Source of the DNA: Trichoplusia ni
Lineage: Eukaryota; Arthropoda; Insecta; Lepidoptera; Noctuidae
Direction: 5' to 3'
Length of the DNA: 64,000 nt
Assembly: GCF_003590095.1 (NCBI RefSeq)
Contig: NC_039480.1
Location: 17,399,328-17,463,327 of the forward strand
Position numbers and translations under genes: made by a program. Under the pieces are notes generated by a model. The model saw nothing but the letters and a program-made list of their open reading frames with translations. It searched no databases and was not told the DNA's origin. Of the stretch, positions 13,101 through 25,100 are shown piece after piece. Each line of letters begins with the position of its first letter. Positions within the stretch are counted from its first letter, which is position 1.

Positions 13101-16100
13101 AAAAAGCTCCTCAATGAATTGAAAGATTTCAATTTATTCGGTAAAGCCGGTAAAATCGGTAGAGCCTATACTGCTGTAGGGCAAAGGCCCTCGCATCAAG
13201 TTTTCAACTCTTTAAACTTAAGATAAGCCACATTGTTTTTTAATTTAGTTAGCATTTGGTGCCTTCATTACGGCGTCTTATATCAACTTCTTCTTAATTC
13301 TTCGCATTCAGAAACATAGGACATAACGTAACGCAGTGGGTAAGTAATGAAGGTCTATTCTAAACCTACGTAAGTCTATGTGAACTGGCACCTGAACGGA
13401 GCGACCACAGTCCGATATTTGGCAATATTTAGAAAATCCACAGCGCGAACACAGATATTGCAATCCCGGCCAGATTACATTTAAAATGGATCCCGATATA
13501 CCGGAAAACTACCGTTTACGATTCCAATGAAATGTGGTCAGGTTTAAAATGTTCGGCTGGTCCGACACGTCCTATTCCGATGTTCTATGGAATTGGATAT
13601 TTATTGATATCGGTAAACAATGTATGATATCGGTAGGAATGACATGACCGAGTTTTAGTTTGAATATTTTGTTTTACATTCTGATCTAGTATTGAGTGAA
13701 TGTTATTTAGGTCGTAGACATCTTCTTGGAGTGGTTTAGTACTTTTTTCTTTATTACATTTTATAACAATTGCTACAATGCTCGTATAGGAATGACGATT
13801 ATTATAATCATTTGTAAATGACTCCCTGTGACGAAGGGACCTTCAAAAATTTCAGTCGAGTCAAGTGAATAAAGACATAGGCCAAGCATTCGTATATCAC
13901 ACAAATGCTTGGACTACGCGAGGATAGAACCCACGAGGTTTATCGTGGTGACTTTATCCACTGGGCTATCCGAGCTATCAAAGTTGTTGAGTATGCTATC
14001 AGCAAAATCAAAAAGAAATCCTTACCTTTCAACAACAGCACGTAGTTCTTCTTGTCGTCACCGCCTTTAGGGTACTCCCAGTCCACGTCAAGCCCGTCGA
14101 AGTTCCTGTCGCGGAGGTACGGGATCGCGGAGTAGATGAAGGTCTGTCGGGCGTATCTCGTCGCGGACATCTCTTTGAATTTCTGGGTACCGAAGGACCA
14201 ACCACCTGAGAAGAAATGGAACATTATTTGGTTAAAGATCTTCAGTATCATGTGAGTCTGCCTGAGACTGAGTTGATTTAAGAGAGTAAAACAGTGGATA
14301 AGGTGCTTTTAGAATCTGCAAAGATACTAGTAGGCGGGTTGAAAGACAAAGTTATATTAGCAAAGGAGGGAGATAATAAAACTCAAGTACTTGGAATACA
14401 TTATATAGGGATTCTAAAGTAATAAAAGAGGTAAAGTGCTGCTATCTATCAGTTATGCACACAAAAAGACAAAAGTGATGTAGCCTAAGCGTGTATTAAC
14501 ATGAATTTTAATTTTACCATACACTTGGATCTTATGTCTCGCCTAAAAATGTGCTTAGCAACAAACCAGTGCCTCAGTATACCATCTGCCTTCTACTGTT
14601 TTATGTTTCTAAAATACAATGTCTGCCAGGGGAGTAATTCACAAAATTTGAACAGCTTAAGTTTTAGAAGGAAAACAAACAAAAGACTTTAATACAGAAT
14701 TTATAAAGTAACTTATTTCAAAACAAAATGGGGCATTGTTCAAGTTTTAATTTCAGTATTTTTCTCTACAATAGTACGGCACCAAGTTATCGACCAATAC
14801 CTATTCATAAATCAGAATAATCTCACATTTATCTATAGAACACAGCACTAATTAAAAGTTAACACGAGCAGGGTTTCGCAACTGTATAGTGAGGTGAAAC
14901 AGCAAAAAAGTGGTGTGTCGATTTCTTTGAGCACACATAATGCGTTGCACCACAGCTTACATGGTCTCATGAAAACCGAGGAGGTTTTTGTCGAACATTC
15001 CCGTGAAAATAGGTGAAAACGTGGCGCCAACGCGCTTTGTGGCGTGGGAAAGGAGCCGCGGTGTTTTCGCACACGCTCATACATAATAGCAGTTATGGAG
15101 TATCGATATCGGTGTTTGAGGCGTTTTCTTTTTACCTTAGCTGTTATCGTTGATAGTTTGAGGCTTATCTTCTAAAGTATACGAAAATTTCTGATTAGAA
15201 AATCAATGCATTAATGTGTATGATATTTTGTTCGTTGGATTTGTTTTTGATTTCAGTAGAAGTATTCTTTAAAAAACTGGTAAACCAAATAAATAGAAAT
15301 AAATACTCATATACCTATCTTATTCGACTCAGATCATATTTAATTCCAAACTTATTCCGAATGAAATGAAACAAACATCCATAATGTTAATTTAAGCGAG
15401 TCTAATTAAAAGATATACCTAGATAATTTATAAAAAATACTCCAGTACTAATAGCCTAGAGGATATCCACTTAGTTATTACAATAAATCAACTGTACGAA
15501 AACAGAACATTTAAAAAGCGTAAAAGCTTTTTGTAATTAGAAAGTGGTGTTGCCATGAAAGTATCTGAGTCATGTTATTTATAATTATATCTGTTGCAGA
15601 AACAGGTTCAATGAACCACTGATTGATTGGTCCGTCTTATGTAACTATCGATTATGTATATGGTGACGTATGGGTTTTAGACTATCATAATAACATGGAA
15701 AAAATTACGAACACTTGTTTTTAAGAAATGTTACATTTTAATTAACCTTCCCATTAAACAGCCTACTGCTTTCTTTTATACATGACTAGCTTTTCGCCCG
15801 CGGCTTCGCCCGCGTCGAGGTCGGTTATATCGCGTTTCCAAGAGAACTCTTCAAAAGTCCGGGATAAAAACTATCTTATGTTCTTTCTCAAGGGCAACTC
15901 AATCTCTATACCAAATTTAATTAAAATCATTTTAGTAGTTTAGACGTGAAGGCGTAACAGACAGACAGACAGAGTTACTTTCGCATTTATTGTACCAGAA
16001 GGGTAAAAACGTAACGCAATTGCTGTGGCTATATGTCCACCTGTCACCAGAAGGATCCCATGAAATGTGATAGCTGGACAGTTAAAATTTGTTGCAGATG

Positions 16101-19100
16101 ACTTATTACTATTGCTGCTATAAAAACAAATATTCAGAATCAAAATTAAGGTTAAATACGATGGTTGCCGTGGTCATATATCGTTTTTGTTTGCAAATAG
16201 GTTTTTCTTTGTCCTATTTACGGAAACCTCGCGCGTAGGACTCACACTTCACCGGTTTTCTCCATCTTACAGTGCCCGGAATGTAGGAAATGCAATAATA
16301 TATCAACCATTTTATAATCAATTTCAATATACTAAATACTAAATCTAAAGTCGAGCAATGAAAAGCACCTTGATACAACAAGAACTCAAAGACATAAAAA
16401 CTCCAATCAAAACAGCCTATAAAGTACATGCCTATATTAAAACCTCATTTATTTATTTCTGCTCAATAAACTCAATCGACCTCAATGTTTTAAACCGTAT
16501 CACGCTTAATTTCGAATTGCAATCGAGCATCGCATTATTGTGCGTCAATTAAAGCATTGCGGCAAATCCATTAGTACCTCGGCAGAATGATGATTGAGCG
16601 AAAGTTGTGCTAGTGTTCGCTTGTTATTTTGTATTGCTATTTGTATCTTTTGTTATGTCGTTTCAAAGGAATTTTAATATATTAGTTGTATTTGCTTTTA
16701 GTTGCTTTGGTGTTGTGTTATGTCGTTGGTTTTGAATCTCAATTTGGGTAGGTATATAATTTTCTATGTTAAATACCTACCCAAGTCACAGTTCTAACAT
16801 TATTAAGAATCTTCATGGTACTTTTTATCAAAAGAACATAGAAATTTGAATTTGACTTGGTTTTCATAGACGTTTCATTTAAACGTAGTTTTTGAACGAA
16901 ATACATATAAGTGCCAAACTACATAAAGTATTGTGGCGTAACTTTGGGAGGCCTATGTCTATCAATGGCCTGCGAAACTTCTAATTGTTTTCCTGCCAAA
17001 ACTCAAGCTATTTATTCAACATCATAATAACGATAATTTCACTTTACTCACCAATAGCCAATAAAGTCTTCAACTTAGGGTTAGCCTTCTTCAACGAATT
17101 GATTCTGTCATACAATCCAGTCTTCCCATCCTTGGTCTCGTCATTGGACTCGAAAGAGCTGAGCTTTCCTTTCTTCAGCCAGCCGAAAGCGAAGATGATG
17201 TGGGTGCACAGATCTGGCTGGATGTCCTCAGGAGTGAACTTGCCGATCTTCGTACGGTATTGAGACCAGTTGGTGTAGTAGCAAACAATCTAAAGAAACA
17301 ATGAAGAGTTGATGAGTTTTCTTTGCTTAGTGGCTCATTATCGTCTTCTAATATTTAAATGTTTTTTAAGTACCTTTCTATATAGATACCTATGTAAAAT
17401 AGTTATTTTATCGTGAGCCATCGTTTATAAGTGAACTATACAGTATTCTGCAAGCGAAAATATGTCCATACATCATAATATTTTATGTATAAACATATTT
17501 TCACTATCCATGTTTTACGTTCGAAAAATGTTGCACTCTAGTAAATTATTCTGCGACTGAAAATAGTCGTACACATAAAGTTGAATACTTACATTAGACC
17601 AAGTAATGTAGGCATTCTTATTGTTTCATTATTCTGAGCTGTTTCTAGAAAATTCTCATTTTACTGCGCTTTTATTGCGCACAATTATCCCCAAGGGTTT
17701 AGTGCCCCTTACACCAACAATATTAAACGTATATTTTCTAGATTCATATTCTTTAACAAAGTTTGCGTTCAAGCACTCAGTTTTATAACCCACTCTCGTA
17801 TAGCTTAAAAACACTGGTACATTTAACATGAAAGTTTTCTATCTGGCGTACTTGAATTCAAACCTTATGGTCTTGTGATAAGAACTGCTATTGGTAAACG
17901 TTAATAATTTCAAAATTCAAGACTTATCTCGAAGATATTTGCAAAAGATTAAAATTCTAAAACGCAATTCGAATATTCATTTTGACCTTTATTCTTATAC
18001 TTATAAAGTTAACGATTGCTCAAAAACTCTACTTAAGCACACTCATTTCGAAGGCTAACAACTTCACATTTGCGTTCGAAAATCTCACTCATATCCGCGT
18101 TGTACATTACTCGGCCAAGTTATGAATTGCTTGGTTTAAATAATAATGGTCGCCTCTATTCCATTATAATAAGGTAGAAAATCTTTTGTCTAGTAACTAA
18201 TTCAAGTGTATTTCTCATGGTTCTTACAAGGCTCAATGCTGGGTCCACCGTCTTTTCCTGTCATTACTATTTGCGGGAAGTACTACATTTGACTATCGAT
18301 GTCAATTTAATGACTTTAGTTATATTTTTATTGCTTGAGAAAACATTAACTTTCTAAATGATTTTTAATTTTATTATAATGACTGATCGGAAAGCGATAC
18401 TATTACTTTTTTATCAAATATGATTGATGATGTTCTATTAATGGTTGTAAAGGTTCATATTAATAACTTCTATGAAATTATTTTGTGGTCTAACCTGATT
18501 TTGCATTAAAACACCGAAATTTACAATTTTTATAACGAGATTTTTTCACTCGCAATGGCTGTGATTGTGCAACTGGCGAAGATAAGATAAGATTTATAAA
18601 TAATTATAACTGTACTAATATTCTTATAATTAAAATCGATATTTGAGAAACTTAATGCTTTTTAAAATCTATGAATTTCTTTCTTCTATTAAAGTAGTAC
18701 TAACCTTATATCCATCTTTGTCTTTATGTGTGTCTGTGGTCACAGAGTTGTCAATAGCAGCGGAAGATTTCCTGCTGGCGATGTTGGGCCGTCCACGGAT
18801 CTTAGGCCTGTTGACACTAGCTGATATGATCTGGTCCGAGGATCTGGATACGCTGGATGTTACCGAGGTGGATACTTTGCTGGGCTTGCGAAGTCTTCTG
18901 CGGACGGCTGTGAAAGGAAAGTTGGTGTTAATGATTTGACCATAATCTTAGTAAAAGTACTATGGTAAGTCATGATTGTATGTACGGAATATTTGATTCA
19001 TATATTGTAACAGAAAATTGTATTCAGTTTTTAACAGGAAATTATTAATAGGCCTTGACTTGACCTTGCCTTCAAAATTTACTCATTGTACGTGGGATTT

Positions 19101-22100
19101 TTTAAGAAGCATTTCTTCGCAAATCCCTTAAAGATTCTATCGATTCTCTAAACTCTCCTTGTAAAAACAAAAGCATGACGTCACAATATTTTCTGTATCT
19201 CTCGATATTCGGTAACTTGCAGTAGATATCAGTAAACAGTTCAGGAACTACGTCACGTCGCACAATATACTCGTGGGAAAAGAGGATACCCTTATCTAAC
19301 AGACTTCGCTACAAAAAGAAGTATACATAAGTGACTATTAGTATTCTAGCCACGTTTCTAGAGGAAGACATCATGACACGTCAATTTGAAAACATATCTA
19401 CTGTAATTGCATTGAGTATTCTGTAGCATCAGAACAATATGGTATTAGATGACTTTGCTTGTGAGATCAAGACTGTTGGTATGACTGAATTTTCAGTTTA
19501 AAGGTTTGCATGATAGGATATTTAAGTTTCAATTCTAATATTTATCTAAAACTCTTAAGCTATTCGGAGTATCGAAAAAAGAGCGAAATAGGGGGTTGTG
19601 TATATTGCCAAACGTAGCCACAAAGCGTCTTTTAATTTCTCTTAACAAAAAACAACCCAAAAAGCGTATTCTGCTACGTAGAAGCAAAAAATAAAAAAAT
19701 CAAGGAAAGTCCAATCTGTTGCCATATGTATCGAGTACGAAGCCTCTTAATTAACTGTCGTGTTATATTGCCACGAAATATCCACAAGATAAGCGATCCA
19801 GCCTTTTCTAGAATCACCCTTAATATCCGGGAAGTAATTTTTCTAAACCTATCCTCAGTCTTGACATCAAAGAGTGTTCTAACGCCTAATTTTTCCATTC
19901 CATTTACCTTCAAAGCCAAGCCGTGTTGCGTTAACTTAACCTAAGTGTTAGTTACAAGCTATCTTTAGTAATCTGTATCTTCACGCTTGTTATGTTCTCT
20001 TGGGTGAGTAGAACTCTGTGACACGTAATTTTAATTATATTTTGTCGGATGTTTTTAAGTTAAATTAGGCGTAGTACGAGAGTTTGTGGCGGTGATAAAG
20101 AGACCTTTGTGAGCGGTGAGATGAATGAAAAATATTTGTTGAAGGACCAGTTGTTACCAAATTAATGTTCAATTTGTAAGACTATGAGAAAATCATATCA
20201 TATCATTTTTTATTTTTTTTCTCTAGCCCACTGTGTCCCACTGCTGGGCAAAGGCCTCCCCCAAATCCTTCCACGACTCTCTATTCTGGGCCACATGGAA
20301 CCAGCCTGCGCGGTAAGCGTTAAGATCGTCTCGCCACCGCTTCCTAGGTCGCCCACGACGACGCCGTCCATCCGTTGGCTCCCATATCATATCATTATCA
20401 TTAGTAAATTTCAAAAGAAAAATATATTCTTCATTTTAAAATCATGGAAAAAATACTCGTTCTACACCAATAGATGGCGTTGTAAATCGAGCAAATAAAA
20501 TAGTAGTACAACAAAACAGTTATTTAAGGAAAGGTATCTAGAGACATTTTTACAAACCCATTTTTCCAATATGTTCCGAGTAATAAACTTGGTGTACACT
20601 TTGAATTTCAATTTCAAACGCCCATAAGGGACATTGTAAATTGTAGAGTTAGAATACATTTGAATTTACACCTTATGAGTGAAAGGTTAGGGTACAATTT
20701 TGCTATGGTTTAAAGTAAATTTCCCGACACAAAAGGAACTGTTTTAATGTATGAGTTTAGCCATAGCGTTTGTTTTGGGAGACGTGAGCTTTGTCCTTGG
20801 ACGTTTGTAATGTTACTTAGCGAGGATAAGGATGTTTGGAAATGGCGGTGTTTTAACGTTATGAATATTTTAGATTCCTACGTTCAAATTCCTTTCTTTA
20901 TGACTGTCTTTGAAAGACATACATTTGACATTTACCTTAATTCGTAATTCGTATATTTATATTTTATTTTCTGGGACCATTCGTGTTTGTTTATGTACTA
21001 GCAACATACTGCTTTAATTATGTAAAGAAATAAACCAGTTGCGTTAACTAAAAAAAACAATAATTAATTGTTAATTTATCGAAATTTTCATAGCGTACAT
21101 TTTTTTCAATATTACAAGTATCTGAGGGCACGGCAGTGCCCCTGCCAAGTCTCGAGCAAAACGGGCACGGCCGTACCATCTTTTCTCGAAGCGATTCGCG
21201 GCTGTTTCGCCCCCCCTGTATCTTCGACGTGGACAAAGCTAGGAGTTTAGCTTTTCGGGGAATAATAGTAGGCATTAGAACAAGCTTAAGTTCGAAATTA
21301 CATGCCAATTGAATTAATGGTTTAGGAGTTACGGTCGATCAAAGTTACACCATTTTGTCACTCACTGACTCACTGACAGATCATCAAAAATCTAAGGTAC
21401 TTCTAGCAGACTTAGAAACTTCAAATTTTGCACCAAGATAGGTCCTTAGCCACATATAAAGGAAAAATTATAAAAACATTAAAAAATAATATGCCATAGA
21501 AAACAATTTTATATATGCGGTTTGGCAAGAACATTATGTATGGATTTTGACTGCATTGTTAACTTTGTTCGTTGTTTAAGTACCTATTCAATTGGATGAA
21601 TACATACATAGAATAGAAAAGAATAATATAAATGTAATACACAGACTATCATTAATACAAATTAATACATAAAATTCATAATTCATTAAATTAATAAAGC
21701 TAAAACTCCATTGTATTGCGATAAATATTGTATGCGCGCTCGATAGATGGCGTTGTACGTGTCTGAATCGCGCTATGGTTTCGTTACAAAGCGCAGTCTA
21801 AGTAGTACTTCAGAATAATTCGATAATTTTCATTTGATAGCGCCACCTGTCTATGAAAAACCATTTCGAAACTAAAAAATATTGTAGTGATAATTGATAT
21901 TCGGAGAACTTTACGTGTTATTTAGTTTAGTTTAGCTATAGTTTGTAAGTTAGTAGATATATATATGCATATATATATAAGTTTAAGCTTGTTTACATTA
22001 GAAGTAACGAAGTCTCAGAGAAGAAACAAAAGAGATAGAGATAGAGAATGGGTTCTAAGCAAAGCAGTAGCTGAAGTCCTAGAAATTATGACACCTAAAA

Positions 22101-25100
22101 AAAAAGAAAGAAATACACTTACAAAAAATAAATGAGATCCCACCAAAAACATTAAATGTAAAAAAATGCCAAGTCTCTCGATGCAGTCTTTCCATCGTAA
22201 AAAGTTTTGAGATCTCATAGAAGCCAAGTCCTATTCAAAATATTTTGTAGTTATAAATCAACATTTAGTAATTGTATCAATAGTTTTCTTTATATTATAA
22301 TTATAGTGACTTGGCAATGAGCACAAATTAAAAGCTGCTTGATGCCTGGAATTATGTGCAAATGTTACTGACGAGACCAGTGATCAGATTATTTGTTATG
22401 TGTGAATCATGATGGTCACTACCGACTACATGCTCCAATACAATAATTAAGAATACCTTACGGGCCATCGCTTTATGAAAGTAAATGAATCGAGAGTACA
22501 CTAAGACTGACTGCCGTTGCCGAAATTCGGTTGGGACGACACGGATAAACCAAAAGAAAATTAATTTTGTGATATTAATGTTTACGCATGCGGTGTGTGT
22601 AACTTTCAACTCCTACAAATATGCCGTTTTATTTGTTTCTTCTTGTGCTCATTGCCAAGTCACTATAATTATAATATAAAGAAAACTATTGATACAATTA
22701 CTAAATGTTGATTTATAACTACAAAATATTTTGAATAGGACTTGGCTTCTATGAGATCTCAAAACTTTTTACGATGGAAAGACTGCATCGAGAGACTTGG
22801 CATTTTTTTACATTTAATGTTTTTGGTGGGATTAGTACCTACATTAGTAATTGACGACTCTGCCTACCCAAGCAAAAACTGCGGTGTCCTACAAAATACA
22901 TTTTAACCATAAATAAAACCAACACAAAACGGACACGTTGACGCGATACGATTAATAAACCACCCCCGCTATTTACCCTCTATAAACATGAAAAGGATTT
23001 GCATGAAAAAATCAACAGCAGATGAATTCCGCACGCGTACAGTTTAAAGCTATCACGCACATTTTAGGAATCAGAAGGCAAACACGTTCGCTCATTCATG
23101 AAATATATAAATCTTGTGGGATAGAATGCTAAGGATATTCCGAGCTTTGAAAATGTATTTCGACTATATTTTAATTTCACCAAAGAGTTGGAGAGTCGTC
23201 TACCCTGTTATTGTGGCTGGATGCTGAACAAGAGGACAAATTTTTCATTTATAAATTAGCAGTACTAAAGAGGTTTATATCAAACTTTTCATTTTAGTTG
23301 ATGAGCGTGACATTATCGTTATGCCCCGTTAACTAAATCTCAGTTGCAGTGATCTCATCAAGCAATTTTAAGCTAAATTTTCACCGAGGTACTTAAAGAC
23401 TTTTTGTATGAAGAAGTTCGGTGATACATATTATTTGATGCATTTTCCACATTCTAAGCATAGGTATATGATATAACTATACATCGAAAAATTCATGATA
23501 GGTGATTTTTCGTGCTACAATAACAATGAAAATCATAAGTTTCCACACTAACTCATCTAATTAACCGCTCAAAATTCACATAACACATAATAAACCATTA
23601 CGTCTAGAAGTATTTAACACACATTTAGCTAAGATATCACGCACTAAAGCAGGCAATTAACTCACTACTTCCTTTCTTGCCTATTTCCAAGGCATACTGG
23701 TAATTAAAACAATCGGCATGTAATTAATACGGACGGCGATCATATTTTTGTATGCGCGGTTGAATGTATGCAAGTAATGGGTTTACTTATTAAACAAATT
23801 TAATTACAAATAATATATACACAAGGTAATTAGTTATTATGCCGTGTGTAGTAATCAGGTGGAAAAGTTTCACGTGGAACCCAAGATTTAAATTTTAAAT
23901 AAAAAATATCATTCGTTTTTACAAGTAAACCAATTCAGTTTAATCAAAAGCTACTTAACTAAATTAAATCATCATTCAGATTAAATCATCTATATATATA
24001 AAAGGAAGTCGTGTTAGTTACACCACTTATAACTCGAGAACGGCTGGACCGATTGCCATGGTTTTGGATTTGTTGGATTTGTTTCCGTCCCGAATAGCAG
24101 AATACATCTTAAAAACAATGAAAACTCGATATGTGTAATGAATACTTTCATTTCAATAAATGCTGATTTGTTTATTACATGTCAAACTTTTGTTGTCCAT
24201 AGGGTGATACCAGGAGATCAGATAGTAGTATTTCATGAGGGTTGTAGCTGGGGGCACGAGGGCGGTACCAGGAGAGCACGTAGCCGTAGCTGATTAGGAT
24301 GGTACCAGGAGATCAGATAGTAGTATTTCATGAGGGTTGTAGCTGGGTAGCAGGTACTGTACGCGTGAGAGTAGGGTGGGACCTTAGAGTAGGTAGCAGT
24401 CATGAGGAGATTACCAGTAGAGCAGGTAGCAGTAGTAATACATGAAGGTGGTACCATTAAATCGGGGAATGGTAGTCAAAATCAAAAATAAACTAGAAAG
24501 AAATAAACTAAACTTGGCAGCACCCATGAGTTTGGCTCTAAGTTGCAGTAGATGTATATGAAGGTGGTTGCGATCTTGCTGAAGAGACGCTATTAGCATA
24601 AAAAACTAATTCAATCGGCAATATTAGTAAATCATGTGTTTCTTATTTACAACCTATATACAACTTAAAATGATTACTTAAAAACAATCAGCAATATTAT
24701 CATCGACTCTAAGGCGGTACGAAGTCTGCCGGGAAAGCTAGTTAGTGATAAAAATGGCTTATAGAATCTAATAAGCAAACGAAAGTAAGATGCTTCTGAA
24801 CCGTTGTTAATGTCAATAATCCAAAATATATTTTTAAAGCCTTTACTTAGGTTGTTGTAAAATTCATCTGTTCTGTAGTGATAGTCGCCATTGGCTAGGT
24901 CCACCCTAAATCAACCGCGTAAAAAACGTTTTTCGGGCAAATAAATTGCTGGATTATCAGCAATAAATCACAGTGGACCACGGTCATACAGGACCTGTCA
25001 GGGAGCACACGCATAACAATAACTTTGACTCAAACAAATCGCTTGGAACACGTCAAATGTAGAAACACATCTATACATACAGTTGACATGTACAACACTA

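Larger units (their letters stand above)
1152..14025 (-). other. Cht7 intron D-E, about 12.9 kb
   Basis: This is a large intron bounded by GTAAGG at 14025 and ACAG at 1152. It holds a tRNA-Gly gene, three SINE-like units, two longer repeat copies with a short end fragment, a 25-bp hairpin and TATCGATA motifs, each listed separately. In 1152-4480, 4770-8100, 10730-12240 and 12450-13790 I see only AT-rich, non-coding-looking sequence, apart from homopolymers such as a run of 12 C at 2490-2501 and isolated motifs. Confidence 0.75.
14206..17051 (-). other. Cht7 intron C-D, about 2.8 kb
   Basis: This is intron sequence with repeats between 15784 and 16260, a 12-bp hairpin near 16744-16784 and a LINE 3'-end scrap at 16930-16980. 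A CpG-richer block at 14900-15075 has no recognisable coding content. Elsewhere nothing is seen. Confidence 0.75.

Noticed and set aside
13150..13205. 'GTAGGGCAAAGGCC' text resembling a LINE end
   Set aside because: Only about 15 bases resemble the LINE end at 20.2 kb; too short to support.
13940..14251. Treating the chitinase motif exon as a single 103-codon gene
   Set aside because: It reads through the acceptor and donor of exon D into intron and SINE; splice signals show it is one exon of a larger gene.
19674..19919. 81-codon minus-strand frame in intron A-B
   Set aside because: Starts plausibly (MALKVNGMEKLGVRTLF) but no family, splice sites or repeat structure could be identified.
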